The position numbers and the translations under genes are program-made. Source: Porticoccaceae bacterium (GTDB lineage Bacteria > Pseudomonadota > Gammaproteobacteria > Pseudomonadales > Porticoccaceae). From it: a DNA stretch of 6,151 bases. Shown one piece after another: positions 1 through 4,662 of the stretch. The stretch spans positions 1-6,151 of the forward strand of contig JALNZZ010000123.1 in the NCBI GenBank assembly GCA_023229065.1, in the 5' to 3' direction. Numbering within the stretch: the stretch's first letter is position 1; each line of letters starts with the position of its first letter. Under the pieces are notes generated by a model. The model was not told the origin of the DNA, made no database searches, and saw only the letters and a list, made by a program, of their open reading frames with translations.

Positions 1-52
1 CGGCGAAAGGCACTCAGCGGAGCAAGGTTCAACACCACAGGAGAAAACCGAC

Positions 53-313
53 ATGAACAGCCAACAAATTCAATCAAAAGCCCCGGCTCAAGCATCTAGC
101 AGAGCAGAGGTTGAAAAGCAGAAAACCGAGCGTGAAGCGGCTTTCAGAAAAATCTGGAGTGACACGCACAAGGACTACAGGGGCCGTCTGCCTGATGGCA
201 CTTATACCGTTATGGGCTGGGCGAAGTATGGCGGTGGCCTTGTCAGTGCGTCGAGCATTTCCGATGCCGAGCTGGCCGAGCGCCTGGAATCCATCAAGCG
301 CCGCACGCGCTGA
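53..313 (+). CDS. Hypothetical plasmid protein, 86 aa
   Basis: I do not recognise this family. The start is supported by an AGGAG at 39-43, nine bases before ATG. The first 50 or so residues are charged and glutamine/lysine/glutamate-rich, probably helical or disordered. A compact segment follows at about 43-62 (RGRLPDGTYTVMGWAKYGGG), rich in glycine and aromatic residues and likely to form a small beta unit. The C-terminus is a charged helix with an Arg/Lys-rich tail (IKRRTR), which could touch nucleic acid. No signal peptide or membrane segment is present, so it should be cytoplasmic. It is first in a run of four small plus-strand genes. Its leader closely resembles that of the 580 gene (both CAGGAG then ACCGACATGAA). 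The start and reading frame are fairly safe; the function is unknown. Confidence 0.75.
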   Translation: MNSQQIQSKAPAQASSRAEVEKQKTEREAAFRKIWSDTHKDYRGRLPDGTYTVMGWAKYGGGLVSASSISDAELAERLESIKRRTR

Positions 314-341
314 AACTGTCTTGCCCTGGGGAGTGATGACC

Positions 342-560
342 ATGATGAAAAACACCGTGACCCGTACCGAATACAAGCAAGCCCGCCGCCTGATCCGCGA
401 CAACGGACGCTATGCCCTTCGCTGGATGCCGTCGCATGTTGCCGAGGTGATGGATGTTTTGACCAACGGCCAGCAGAAAGACCGGCTGGCCGAGCGGGCC
501 GACATTGTGGGCTGGTGCCGCCGTGAAGGCATCCAGTGCAACCCCCGCCAAACCGCCTAA
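342..560 (+). CDS. Hypothetical small plasmid protein, 72 aa
   Basis: The ATG at 342 is chosen because GGGGAG at 328-333 lies eight bases upstream. An in-frame ATG at 336 is too close to that site, and a second ATG follows at 345. The frame stays open for a long way upstream, but that part overlaps the 53-313 gene in another frame and is not needed. The product is soluble, basic and rich in Arg. It has a likely helical stretch around residues 9-45 (TEYKQARRLIRDNGRYALRW and beyond) and a Trp-Cys pair near the end (IVGWCRREGIQCNP). The Arg-rich helices could suggest nucleic acid or protein binding, but no known domain is recognised. It sits 28 bases after the preceding stop and 19 bases before the next start, consistent with one transcript. 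Confidence 0.7.
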   Translation: MMKNTVTRTEYKQARRLIRDNGRYALRWMPSHVAEVMDVLTNGQQKDRLAERADIVGWCRREGIQCNPRQTA

Positions 561-579
561 TTAAACAGGAGTAACCGAC

Positions 580-987
580 ATGAATAATTTTTTTGCAGAC
601 GCCGAAATCATCCACACGCACACGCGGGCGCAACTGATCGAGGACGGCGACCTGATCGACGTTACCGAAACCGCGAAGGAGGCCGGTTTTACCGTGCCGG
701 TGGCCTTGTCCCGCGCCGTGTGGGCCGATTGTGTGGAGTGGACAGAGGAAACCGACAAGCGCAAGGCCACGATTCAGGACGAGAGCGGGCGGCTTTGGGA
801 TGTCGTTTATATGGCCCGCCTTGCGGCCAGAGTGCGGGGCGATTCGCAGCGCCGCATTTACGAGCTGTACCGCGTGCCAGTTCAGGGCCGGGGTATTAAG
901 CCGCGCCGGGTAGCGCTGGCAATGCACATTGGCCCAGGCGATGCGGGCGAGCCGGTAATCACAATCATGATGCCGGACGAAGACTAA
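580..987 (+). CDS. DUF6573 family plasmid protein, 135 aa
   Basis: The protein matches my memory of the DUF6573 family of conserved plasmid proteins of unknown function. Typical features are the N-terminal TRAQLIEDGDLIDVTETAKEA segment (residues 15-35), the Trp-centred AVWADCVEWTEE (46-57), QDESGRLWDVVYMA (66-79), and a C-terminal GPGDAGEPVITIMMPDED ending. The length is as expected for the family. An AGGAG at 567-571 lies eight bases before ATG, and the start codon is 19 bases after the preceding stop. There is no signal peptide or membrane segment. The family is frequent on conjugative plasmids of proteobacteria, among clusters of small accessory backbone genes. The family call rests on recall of conserved segments and has not been searched; no biochemical role can be given. 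Confidence 0.8.
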   Translation: MNNFFADAEIIHTHTRAQLIEDGDLIDVTETAKEAGFTVPVALSRAVWADCVEWTEETDKRKATIQDESGRLWDVVYMARLAARVRGDSQRRIYELYRVPVQGRGIKPRRVALAMHIGPGDAGEPVITIMMPDED

Positions 988-1001
988 ACACCAGACAGGC
1001 A

Positions 1002-1023
1002 AAGGGTGCCCAGGGGCACCCTT
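1002..1023 (+). other. Perfect 9-bp intergenic hairpin
   Basis: AAGGGTGCC at 1002-1010 and GGCACCCTT at 1015-1023 pair perfectly around a CAGG loop, between the stop at 987 and the ribosome binding site at 1037. No T-run follows on the plus strand, so it is not a standard intrinsic terminator. It may be an mRNA 3'-end stabiliser, an attenuator, or a processing site that sets different expression of the flanking genes. Confidence 0.6.
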
Positions 1024-1049
1024 CCAGAACACGACCAGGAGCGCAGACC

Positions 1050-1598
1050 ATGAACCGATACATTCCCGAAAACGCCGAAACCCGCAATTTCCCCGGCGCG
1101 GCCATCGTTGCCTACTGCTACGACACCGGGCGCGGCGCGGCCTTTCTGGCGTACAAGGGACGCCAGAGCAAACCGAAACAGCACGCCGCCTTTTCGACTG
1201 TTGAAGGCCGTGACCGGGCGCTGGCTTCGCTGGTCGAGCAGCACGAGAGCATGGAGGCATGGAAGCGGGAGCGCAAAGAGGCGCAGCACGGCCTGGAGGT
1301 GGGCGACATTGTTTGTTCAGTGTGGGGCTACGAGCAAACCAACGTCACGTTTTTTGAGGTGGTGCGGGTGCCGTCCGGGCGTTCGGCCACGTTGCGCGAG
1401 TTGGAAGCCGAGCGGGTGGAGGATGCCCCGCACAGCATGACCGGGACAGCCACGCCAAAGCCCGGCCAATACGCCCAGGGGGCCAAAGACCAGACCCGCC
1501 GAGCTACCGGCCTGCATAAGTTAAGCGGCCTCAAGAGTTGGCACGGTGACGCTCAAAAGTGGAATGGGAAGCCGTGCCGGGTGAGATGGTACGGATAA
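1050..1598 (+). CDS. Conserved hypothetical plasmid protein, 182 aa
   Basis: An AGGAG at 1037-1041 lies eight bases before this ATG. The protein has two parts. The N-terminal half (about 1-90) contains a beta-like stretch (AAIVAYCYDTGRGAAFLAY), then a charged helix rich in Glu, Arg and Lys around 52-84. The second part opens with LEVGDIVCSVWGYEQTNV, followed by FFEVVRV. I recognise this 'GD...WGYEQTN..FFEV' pattern from unnamed conserved proteins on many conjugative plasmids, whose function is not known to me. The C-terminus is rich in Trp, Gly and basic residues (LKSWHGDAQKWNGKPCRVRW), compatible with a small barrel-like fold. It is the last gene of the first cluster, closed by the terminator at 1605. 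No membrane segment or signal peptide is seen. Confidence 0.8.
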   Translation: MNRYIPENAETRNFPGAAIVAYCYDTGRGAAFLAYKGRQSKPKQHAAFSTVEGRDRALASLVEQHESMEAWKRERKEAQHGLEVGDIVCSVWGYEQTNVTFFEVVRVPSGRSATLRELEAERVEDAPHSMTGTATPKPGQYAQGAKDQTRRATGLHKLSGLKSWHGDAQKWNGKPCRVRWYG

Positions 1599-1604
1599 GG
1601 CGAG

Positions 1605-1626
1605 CGGCGGTTGCCGCCGTGTTTTT
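1605..1626 (+). terminator. Intrinsic terminator closing the first gene cluster
   Basis: CGGCGG (1605-1610) pairs with CCGCCG (1614-1619) around a TTG loop, followed by TGTTTTT to 1626. It starts seven bases after the stop of the 182-aa gene and lies just before an AT-rich promoter region. The short, strong GC stem and the T-run make this a good Rho-independent terminator. Confidence 0.75.
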
Positions 1627-1648
1627 ACAAATTTATAGCCGTGTTTAG

Positions 1649-1676
1649 TTGTTTTTGTTTGCCAATGTGCTATATT
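1649..1676 (+). promoter_or_regulatory. Sigma-70-type promoter of the repA-containing operon
   Basis: The -35 is TTGTTT at 1649-1654. A 16-base spacer ends in TGC, giving an extended -10, then TATATT at 1671-1676. It sits in the most AT-rich stretch of the window, just after a terminator and before a run of nine closely spaced genes. The predicted transcript starts near 1683, giving a leader of about 93 bases before the ATG at 1776. Confidence 0.65.
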
Positions 1677-1711
1677 TTGGTTGTCTGCATGATCTTTTGC
1701 AGATACCAAAA
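1675..1711 (+). promoter_or_regulatory. Inverted repeat at the transcription start
   Basis: TTTTGGT (1675-1681) pairs with ACCAAAA (1705-1711), and inside it TCTGCA (1684-1689) pairs with TGCAGA (1698-1703), with an eight-base loop and a small bulge between the stems. It overlaps the last two bases of the -10 box and the predicted start site. It could therefore be a repressor operator; the inner arms would also form a hairpin at the 5' end of the mRNA. Which role applies cannot be told from sequence. Confidence 0.45.
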
Positions 1712-1744
1712 AAGCCCTTGAATGGCTGCAACCACTCAAGGGCT
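1708..1744 (-). terminator. Minus-strand terminator in the operon leader (element 1)
   Basis: AGCCCTTGA (1713-1721) and TCAAGGGCT (1736-1744) form a perfect 9-bp stem. On the minus strand the stem is followed by six T residues (the A-run at 1708-1713), a textbook intrinsic terminator. On the plus strand no T-run follows, so it should not end the operon transcript. No minus-strand protein gene lies to the right, so an antisense RNA is the natural substrate. The element closely resembles the one at 2934-2966. Confidence 0.6.
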
Positions 1745-1779
1745 ACACCGCTAACCAATTAGAGGAAGACTAGCGATGA
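1708..1779 (-). ncRNA. Candidate antisense RNA, element 1
   Basis: This is an inferred transcript of about 72 nt. The minus strand carries an extended -10 (TGTTAAGAT, plus-strand positions 1786-1794) just inside the 48-aa gene, predicting a start near 1779. Transcription would run through the 48-aa gene's ribosome binding site and end at the 1708-1744 terminator. No good -35 is present; TCGAAT at 17-base spacing matches only three positions. Pairing with the operon leader would mask the ribosome binding site at 1762-1768. Confidence 0.3.
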
Positions 1780-1922
1780 AGAATGATCTTAACAGAGTGG
1801 CCGAGGGCATTCGAGGCGCGTTCACAACAGGAACGCCGTACACCATGCCTTTGCTTACCGTGCGGGAGCTGGGCCAAGTCCTGGACATGCTGCGAGCCAG
1901 CGAACAGAAGAAAGCCGCTTAA
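1776..1922 (+). CDS. Small hypothetical protein, 48 aa
   Basis: This short gene has a GAGGAAG at 1762-1768, seven bases before ATG, and ends at TAA 1920-1922. The product begins MKNDLNRVAEGIRGAF, continues with a Thr/Gly/Pro turn (TTGTPYTMP), then a predicted helix LLTVRELGQVLDMLRA and a Lys/Ala-rich tail. It is small, soluble and mostly helical; the last helix has a leucine pattern that could form a dimer interface. It is the first gene after the promoter at 1649-1676, and the next start is only 21 bases after its stop. A different frame over the same bases, starting at 1783, has no ribosome binding site and is considered a shadow. The function is unknown, but its place makes it a candidate for a regulator of the replication operon. 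Confidence 0.7.
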   Translation: MKNDLNRVAEGIRGAFTTGTPYTMPLLTVRELGQVLDMLRASEQKKAA

Positions 1923-1942
1923 CTTTAACCAGAGGCATAAGA

Positions 1943-2212
1943 ATGAATACTTATCAGCAAGTACATGACTTCACACCGGCAGGAGCCGGGAAGTTTGCCA
2001 ACTGGCTGGCCGAGCGGGTCAAGCCAGAGCAGGAGGCCAGCGAGTGGCACCGTATGGAGTGCCTGGGTGTCATTGAAGACAACCTGAACAGCCCGAGCGG
2101 CGGGCCGTTGACGTGGGAGCTGTCAGCGATCAGCAGCCGGGACGGCAACGCGCACACGTTCAGCGCCGAGCTGGAAGACCTAATTATCGAACACGTCCAG
2201 CCGGGCGAGTAA
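1943..2212 (+). CDS. Hypothetical plasmid protein, 89 aa
   Basis: AGAGG at 1931-1935 lies seven bases before ATG. The protein is acidic and soluble. Its N-terminal half is probably helical (FTPAGAGKFANWLAERVKPE, then EASEWHRMECLGVIEDNL). After a Gly/Pro-rich turn (NSPSGGP), the C-terminal half has a beta-type stretch (LTWELSAISSRDGNAHTFSA) and an acidic end. I do not recognise the family. It is the second gene of the putative operon, with nine bases to the next start. No signal peptide or membrane segment is present. Confidence 0.75.
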   Translation: MNTYQQVHDFTPAGAGKFANWLAERVKPEQEASEWHRMECLGVIEDNLNSPSGGPLTWELSAISSRDGNAHTFSAELEDLIIEHVQPGE

Positions 2213-2221
2213 GGCCGAAAT

Positions 2222-2497
2222 ATGAACATGCACAGCATGACGCTTGACCAGCTTCGCACGACGCACGAAACCGGCGGGCTAACCGCTGTCACGATTCGCG
2301 CCCAGGGCAACGCTTTTTTCATTGTCGCGGATTTCCGCTCAGGCGGGCAGGTTGTTCTGGTGCGCTATTCCGACCGGAAGCCGCGCCAGTTCGTTGACCC
2401 TGGCACCGCCTTGAAGTTGGTTCGATCAATCGGCTTTGGTTCCGCAACCGTGGAAATGATCGACTGGCAACCAGATCAGCAGCAGGCCAAATTGTAG
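2222..2497 (+). CDS. Small plasmid protein, possibly ParC-like partition-associated, 91 aa
   Basis: The layout is an N-terminal helix (MTLDQLRTTHETGG), a beta-rich core (AVTIRAQGNAFFIVADFRSG, then QVVLVRYS), and a PRQFVDPGTALKLVRSIGF segment at about residues 54-72. The last segment is typical, as I recall, of small plasmid proteins annotated as ParC-family or partition-associated. No ParA or ParB gene is in the window, so a role in partition is only a possibility. The ribosome binding site is weak: TAAGG at 2210-2214 overlaps the previous stop, suggesting translational coupling. ATG codons at 2228 and 2237 are alternative starts, and the family pattern would fit residue 6 (2237) about as well. 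It is cytoplasmic. Confidence 0.7.
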   Translation: MNMHSMTLDQLRTTHETGGLTAVTIRAQGNAFFIVADFRSGGQVVLVRYSDRKPRQFVDPGTALKLVRSIGFGSATVEMIDWQPDQQQAKL

Positions 2498-2511
2498 GCC
2501 CGGAGGTACAC

Positions 2512-2730
2512 ATGAAAATTTTTCGGCTTCCCTCCCTGTTAATCGCTCTGGCCTTGCTGGCCGGTTGCGCTAACAACAGCCCGTATTACTACGGCGGCAC
2601 AAGCTACCGAATGCACAACATAGGCGGTCTGCCTGTTTCCGGCTCTATCGGTGTTCACGCCACGCCGAAAGGTCTGATGCTGTCGCCAAATATCGTGCTT
2701 AGCCCGCAATATCTTGACTGGAAGCGATAG
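2512..2730 (+). CDS. Small lipoprotein, 72 aa
   Basis: GGAGG at 2502-2506 lies five bases before ATG. The N-terminus is a classic lipoprotein signal: MKIFRLP, a hydrophobic stretch, then the lipobox LLAGC with the lipidated Cys at residue 19. The residue after Cys is Ala, not Asp, so outer-membrane sorting is expected. The mature part is only 54 residues, rich in Tyr, Gly, Ser and Asn (NSPYYYGGTSYR), and ends in Trp-Lys-Arg. I do not recognise the family. Small lipoproteins on plasmids can act in entry exclusion or as VirB7-like parts of secretion channels, but no such signature is seen and no transfer gene is near. It is followed 13 bases later by a gene for a two-helix membrane protein, and base composition falls in GC here. 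Confidence 0.8.
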   Translation: MKIFRLPSLLIALALLAGCANNSPYYYGGTSYRMHNIGGLPVSGSIGVHATPKGLMLSPNIVLSPQYLDWKR

Positions 2731-2743
2731 GAGTATTTTGAAC

Positions 2744-2935
2744 ATGGGTACTCAACTGAAAACAAACCGCTGGTTTTTCTTGGCTGCAATCTTGTACGCC
2801 TTCGCCGGGCTTGTTTTTATGGAGTATTGCGCGGCAGTGTACGGAGCTGAATCAGCGGTTTTTGAGTACATATCAGCCGCATTACTGCTACCAGTTTGGG
2901 CAATTGGTGGCTGGGCCGTTTTTTTTCAGAAATAA
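2744..2935 (+). CDS. Small two-helix membrane protein, 63 aa
   Basis: AGGAG at 2729-2733 overlaps the preceding stop region. ATG at 2744 is ten bases away; an in-frame TTG at 2738 would have four-base spacing and cannot be excluded. The protein has a short basic N-terminus (MGTQLKTNRW), a first hydrophobic segment at about 10-32, a short loop with two Glu residues (GAESAVFEY), and a second hydrophobic segment at about 40-61, ending FFQK. It is almost certainly an inner-membrane protein with two helices and a short external loop. Its stop codon merges directly into the A-run and hairpin of the repA leader. Position after the lipoprotein gene suggests the two work together. The family is not recognised. 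Confidence 0.7.
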   Translation: MGTQLKTNRWFFLAAILYAFAGLVFMEYCAAVYGAESAVFEYISAALLLPVWAIGGWAVFFQK

Positions 2936-2966
2936 AAAAAGCCGACAGATGGGCAACCTGTCGGCT
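2934..2966 (-). terminator. Minus-strand terminator in the repA leader (element 2)
   Basis: AGCCGACAG (2940-2948) and CTGTCGGCT (2958-2966) pair perfectly around a nine-base loop. On the minus strand the stem is followed by seven T residues (A-run 2934-2940). The plus-strand side is followed by TGTCATCTT, too poor in T for a strong terminator, so upstream transcripts could read into repA. It may also weakly end the upstream genes. Confidence 0.65.
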
Positions 2967-2987
2967 TGTCATCTTCACCATTTTTAA
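2949..2987 (+). other. Possible 12-codon leader peptide before repA
   Basis: An ATG in the loop of the leader hairpin opens a frame reading MGNLSACHLHHF, with TAA at 2985-2987. The stop sits immediately before the GGGACAGG that serves repA, whose ATG is at 3001. Translation of this peptide would open the hairpin. No Shine-Dalgarno sequence precedes the ATG, only an A-run and the stem. The other leader has a matching frame (MAATTQGLHR, 1722-1754). It may be chance, but the parallel is notable. Confidence 0.25.
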
Positions 2988-3000
2988 GGGACAGGATCAG

Positions 3001-4269
3001 ATGAGTTCAGACCAGAATATCACAAAGCGAGGCCGGGCGGCACAACCGCCCTTTGACGAAGACGCTTACACGCAAGCGCTTATCAAGGCGGGAATGCCCG
3101 CCGAAGACGCCCGGAGCCTTGCCCGGCGCACCGCCGAAGCCCGGAAGGCTTCGGAAGCGGCTTCGCTTTCGGCTTCCGATATTCTGGGCACCCCATCCAT
3201 GACCGCCGACCAGGACGAAGCCGAAGACGACCAGCCCGACGAGGTGGAAGCCGATCAGGATTCAGCAGGCGACACGCCTGCCGGTTCCGGGTCGCGCCTT
3301 ACGGCCCGTCAGGAACGTAGAAAAGCCAACCTCACCAAAGAAAAACCCATTGCAGCAGTCTTCGACTACCGCAATGGGAAGATACCCGACCGCGTGCGTG
3401 ATCTGATTGAAGCCCACCTTGCCATCGAGCGCGAGGACGCGAAAAGCGCGGGCAGCTTAGGCTTTATGACCCGCGCCCTTGCCATTGCCACCCTACCCCA
3501 CAGGCGGCAAAAAGATTTCCGCTTTGTGCGGAAAAATGGCGATTTCACATTGACCATGATGACGGCCCACCCGGAGGGCTTGCCGTTTGGCACCGTGCCC
3601 CGGATGTTGCTTACGTGGGTATGCACGGAAGCAGTCAAGACCGGCGACCGTGTTTTGCACCTTGGCAACTCGCTGGCCGACTACCTGGACGAGCTGGGCT
3701 TGCATTCATCGGGTGGCAAGCGCGGCGACATAACCCGGCTTAAACATGCAATGACAACGCTTTTCAGCACTATCATTTCATGCCACTACGAAGGTAAAGA
3801 CACCTGGGCGCTATCTAACGTATTACTGGCCGACCGCATCGAATGGTGGCAACCGCAGGACGAGTGCGAGGCCGGGCAGTGGCATTCATCGTTGCAGCTT
3901 TCTGAACCGTTCTTCAAGGAGTGCATTGAGCACCCCTTGCCTATTGATGTTCGCGCTATGCGTGCCCTGGGGCAATCGCCTTTGGCGCTGGATATTTACG
4001 TCTGGCTTACCCATCGCATGAGCTACCTATCCCGCAGAACAATCATCCCTTGGATTTCATTGGCAGGGCAATTCGGGGCAGGTTACGCGACGAATGAACA
4101 GGGCTTGCGTGACTTCAAAAGGGCTTTTTTGCGCGAACTAAAACACGTTTTAGTTGTGTATCCCGAGGCCCGTCTGGCCGAGTCAGCTAACGGTCTTGTT
4201 CTTCACCCAAGCCCTACGCATGTTCCATTTGCACCGGGCGGGCCGAAGCAAAGAAGGTTGCCAATTTAG
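3001..4269 (+). CDS. repA: Plasmid replication initiator RepA, 422 aa
   Basis: This is a plasmid-encoded RepA-type initiator (the family I know as Pfam PF04796). Members are needed for initiation at the plasmid origin, presumably by binding it. The conserved block covers roughly residues 160-410: LPFGTVPRMLLTWVCTEAVK (194-213), LGNSLADYLDELGL, GGKRGDITRLKHAMTTLF (238-255), a WW at 282-283, SLQLSEPFFKECIEHPLPID (297-316), SPLALDIYVWLTHRMSYL (326-343), WISLAGQFG, and a final GLVLHPSPTHVPF. Before it lies a poorly conserved, Ala- and Glu/Asp-rich tail; residues 69-88 are an acidic linker. ATG 3001 is preferred over the upstream in-frame ATG at 2896, which lies inside the membrane-protein gene. 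The ribosome binding site is GGGACAGGA at 2988-2996. The core appears intact, with no frameshift. Its translation may be controlled by the leader at 2934-3000. Confidence 0.92.
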   Translation: MSSDQNITKRGRAAQPPFDEDAYTQALIKAGMPAEDARSLARRTAEARKASEAASLSASDILGTPSMTADQDEAEDDQPDEVEADQDSAGDTPAGSGSRLTARQERRKANLTKEKPIAAVFDYRNGKIPDRVRDLIEAHLAIEREDAKSAGSLGFMTRALAIATLPHRRQKDFRFVRKNGDFTLTMMTAHPEGLPFGTVPRMLLTWVCTEAVKTGDRVLHLGNSLADYLDELGLHSSGGKRGDITRLKHAMTTLFSTIISCHYEGKDTWALSNVLLADRIEWWQPQDECEAGQWHSSLQLSEPFFKECIEHPLPIDVRAMRALGQSPLALDIYVWLTHRMSYLSRRTIIPWISLAGQFGAGYATNEQGLRDFKRAFLRELKHVLVVYPEARLAESANGLVLHPSPTHVPFAPGGPKQRRLPI

Positions 4270-4281
4270 GAGGTCGTGACT

Positions 4282-4422
4282 TTGCTGGAATTATTGTTTC
4301 ACGGAGAAATTAGGCCGAGCAGGATTCTAAAACTAGCGGTATTAATTACCCCTTTCTTTTTTTTGTTGGTGGTTCTTGCTTTTGTTTCCTTTGCAAAGTG
4401 GAAAGATAGGGAAAAAAAATAA
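4282..4422 (+). CDS. Small single-helix membrane protein with TTG start, 46 aa
   Basis: A perfect AGGAGG at 4268-4273 overlaps the repA stop codon and lies eight bases before TTG 4282. An in-frame GTG at 4276 is only two bases from that site, so TTG is preferred. The frame runs to TAA 4420-4422. The product has a short N-terminal part with three basic residues (R11, R14, K17), one strongly hydrophobic helix at about 18-38 (rich in Leu, Val and Phe), and a very basic tail (AKWKDREKK). It is most likely an inner-membrane protein with one helix; orientation is unclear because both ends are basic. Base use is far more AT-rich than in repA, partly because the helix needs Phe and Leu codons. Tight coupling to repA suggests co-expression. 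It was missed by ATG-only gene calling. The function is unknown. Confidence 0.65.
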   Translation: MLELLFHGEIRPSRILKLAVLITPFFFLLVVLAFVSFAKWKDREKK

Positions 4423-4436
4423 CCGGAGCCGAGTCT

Positions 4437-4661
4437 ATGAAAATTCGCATGATGGGCAGCCCTGATCTTATCGAAGCCTGGGCAGCAGAGTTAAAAAAAG
4501 CGTATGGCGTTACCGGGCGGGTTTATCCATGCCGGGGCGGAAATAATGAGGTTCGCTTGTATGTTGACCTGGACGACCGAAAGGCAGCGGCTTTAGTTGG
4601 CCTGGGCGACACTGTTAAAGCCGGTGATGCCGGAAAAGAAATCAGAAAACGAGGTGATTGA
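4437..4661 (+). CDS. Small hypothetical protein, 74 aa, DUF3970-like
   Basis: GGAG at 4425-4428 lies eight bases before ATG, 14 bases after the small membrane protein gene. The product starts with a beta strand (MKIRMMG), then a helix (PDLIEAWAAELKKAYG), a strand-turn with YPCRGGNNEVRLYVDLD at about 31-47, and a C-terminal helix. The pattern of a short strand, a 'W..EL...YGV' helix and 'YP.RG...RLYVDL' recalls the small DUF3970-type proteins found on mobile elements, but that match is from memory and weak. No catalytic residues or membrane segments are seen. Its stop is followed after one base by the next start, so the two genes are probably translated together. Confidence 0.75.
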   Translation: MKIRMMGSPDLIEAWAAELKKAYGVTGRVYPCRGGNNEVRLYVDLDDRKAAALVGLGDTVKAGDAGKEIRKRGD

Positions 4662-4662
4662 T

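Larger units (their letters stand above)
2934..3007 (-). ncRNA. Candidate antisense RNA controlling repA, element 2
   Basis: This is an inferred transcript of about 74 nt. The minus strand has an extended -10 (TGATATTCT, plus-strand positions 3014-3022) just inside repA, predicting a start near 3007. The RNA would run across the repA start codon, its ribosome binding site and the leader hairpin, ending at the 2934-2966 terminator. The size and position match the antisense copy-control RNAs known from IncFII and IncB plasmids, but those belong to other replicon families. No convincing -35 is seen. Confidence 0.35.

Noticed and set aside
202..1260. Long minus-strand open frame of 352 codons over the first gene cluster
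   Set aside because: It lies antisense to several genes with good ribosome binding sites and family resemblance. Its translation is Arg/Cys/Pro-rich with no recognisable domain, typical of a shadow frame in GC-rich DNA.
1783..1968. Plus-strand frame of 61 codons overlapping the 48-aa gene
   Set aside because: It has no ribosome binding site and overlaps the better-supported frame starting at 1776 as well as the start of the 1943 gene.
2939..2967. Repa-leader hairpin as a plus-strand terminator of the lipoprotein/membrane gene pair
   Set aside because: The plus-strand side is followed by TGTCATCTT instead of a T-run, whereas the minus strand has seven T residues. A weak plus-strand effect remains possible.
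2990..2999. Minus-strand GATCCTGTCC resembling the nic region of IncP-type transfer origins
   Set aside because: Only the short core resembles it. No suitable inverted repeat lies beside it, no relaxase gene is in the window, and it coincides with the repA ribosome binding site.
4521..4529. TTATCCATG as a possible DnaA box near repA
   Set aside because: It has two mismatches to the consensus, is a single copy, and lies inside a coding gene. It is not enough to propose an origin.
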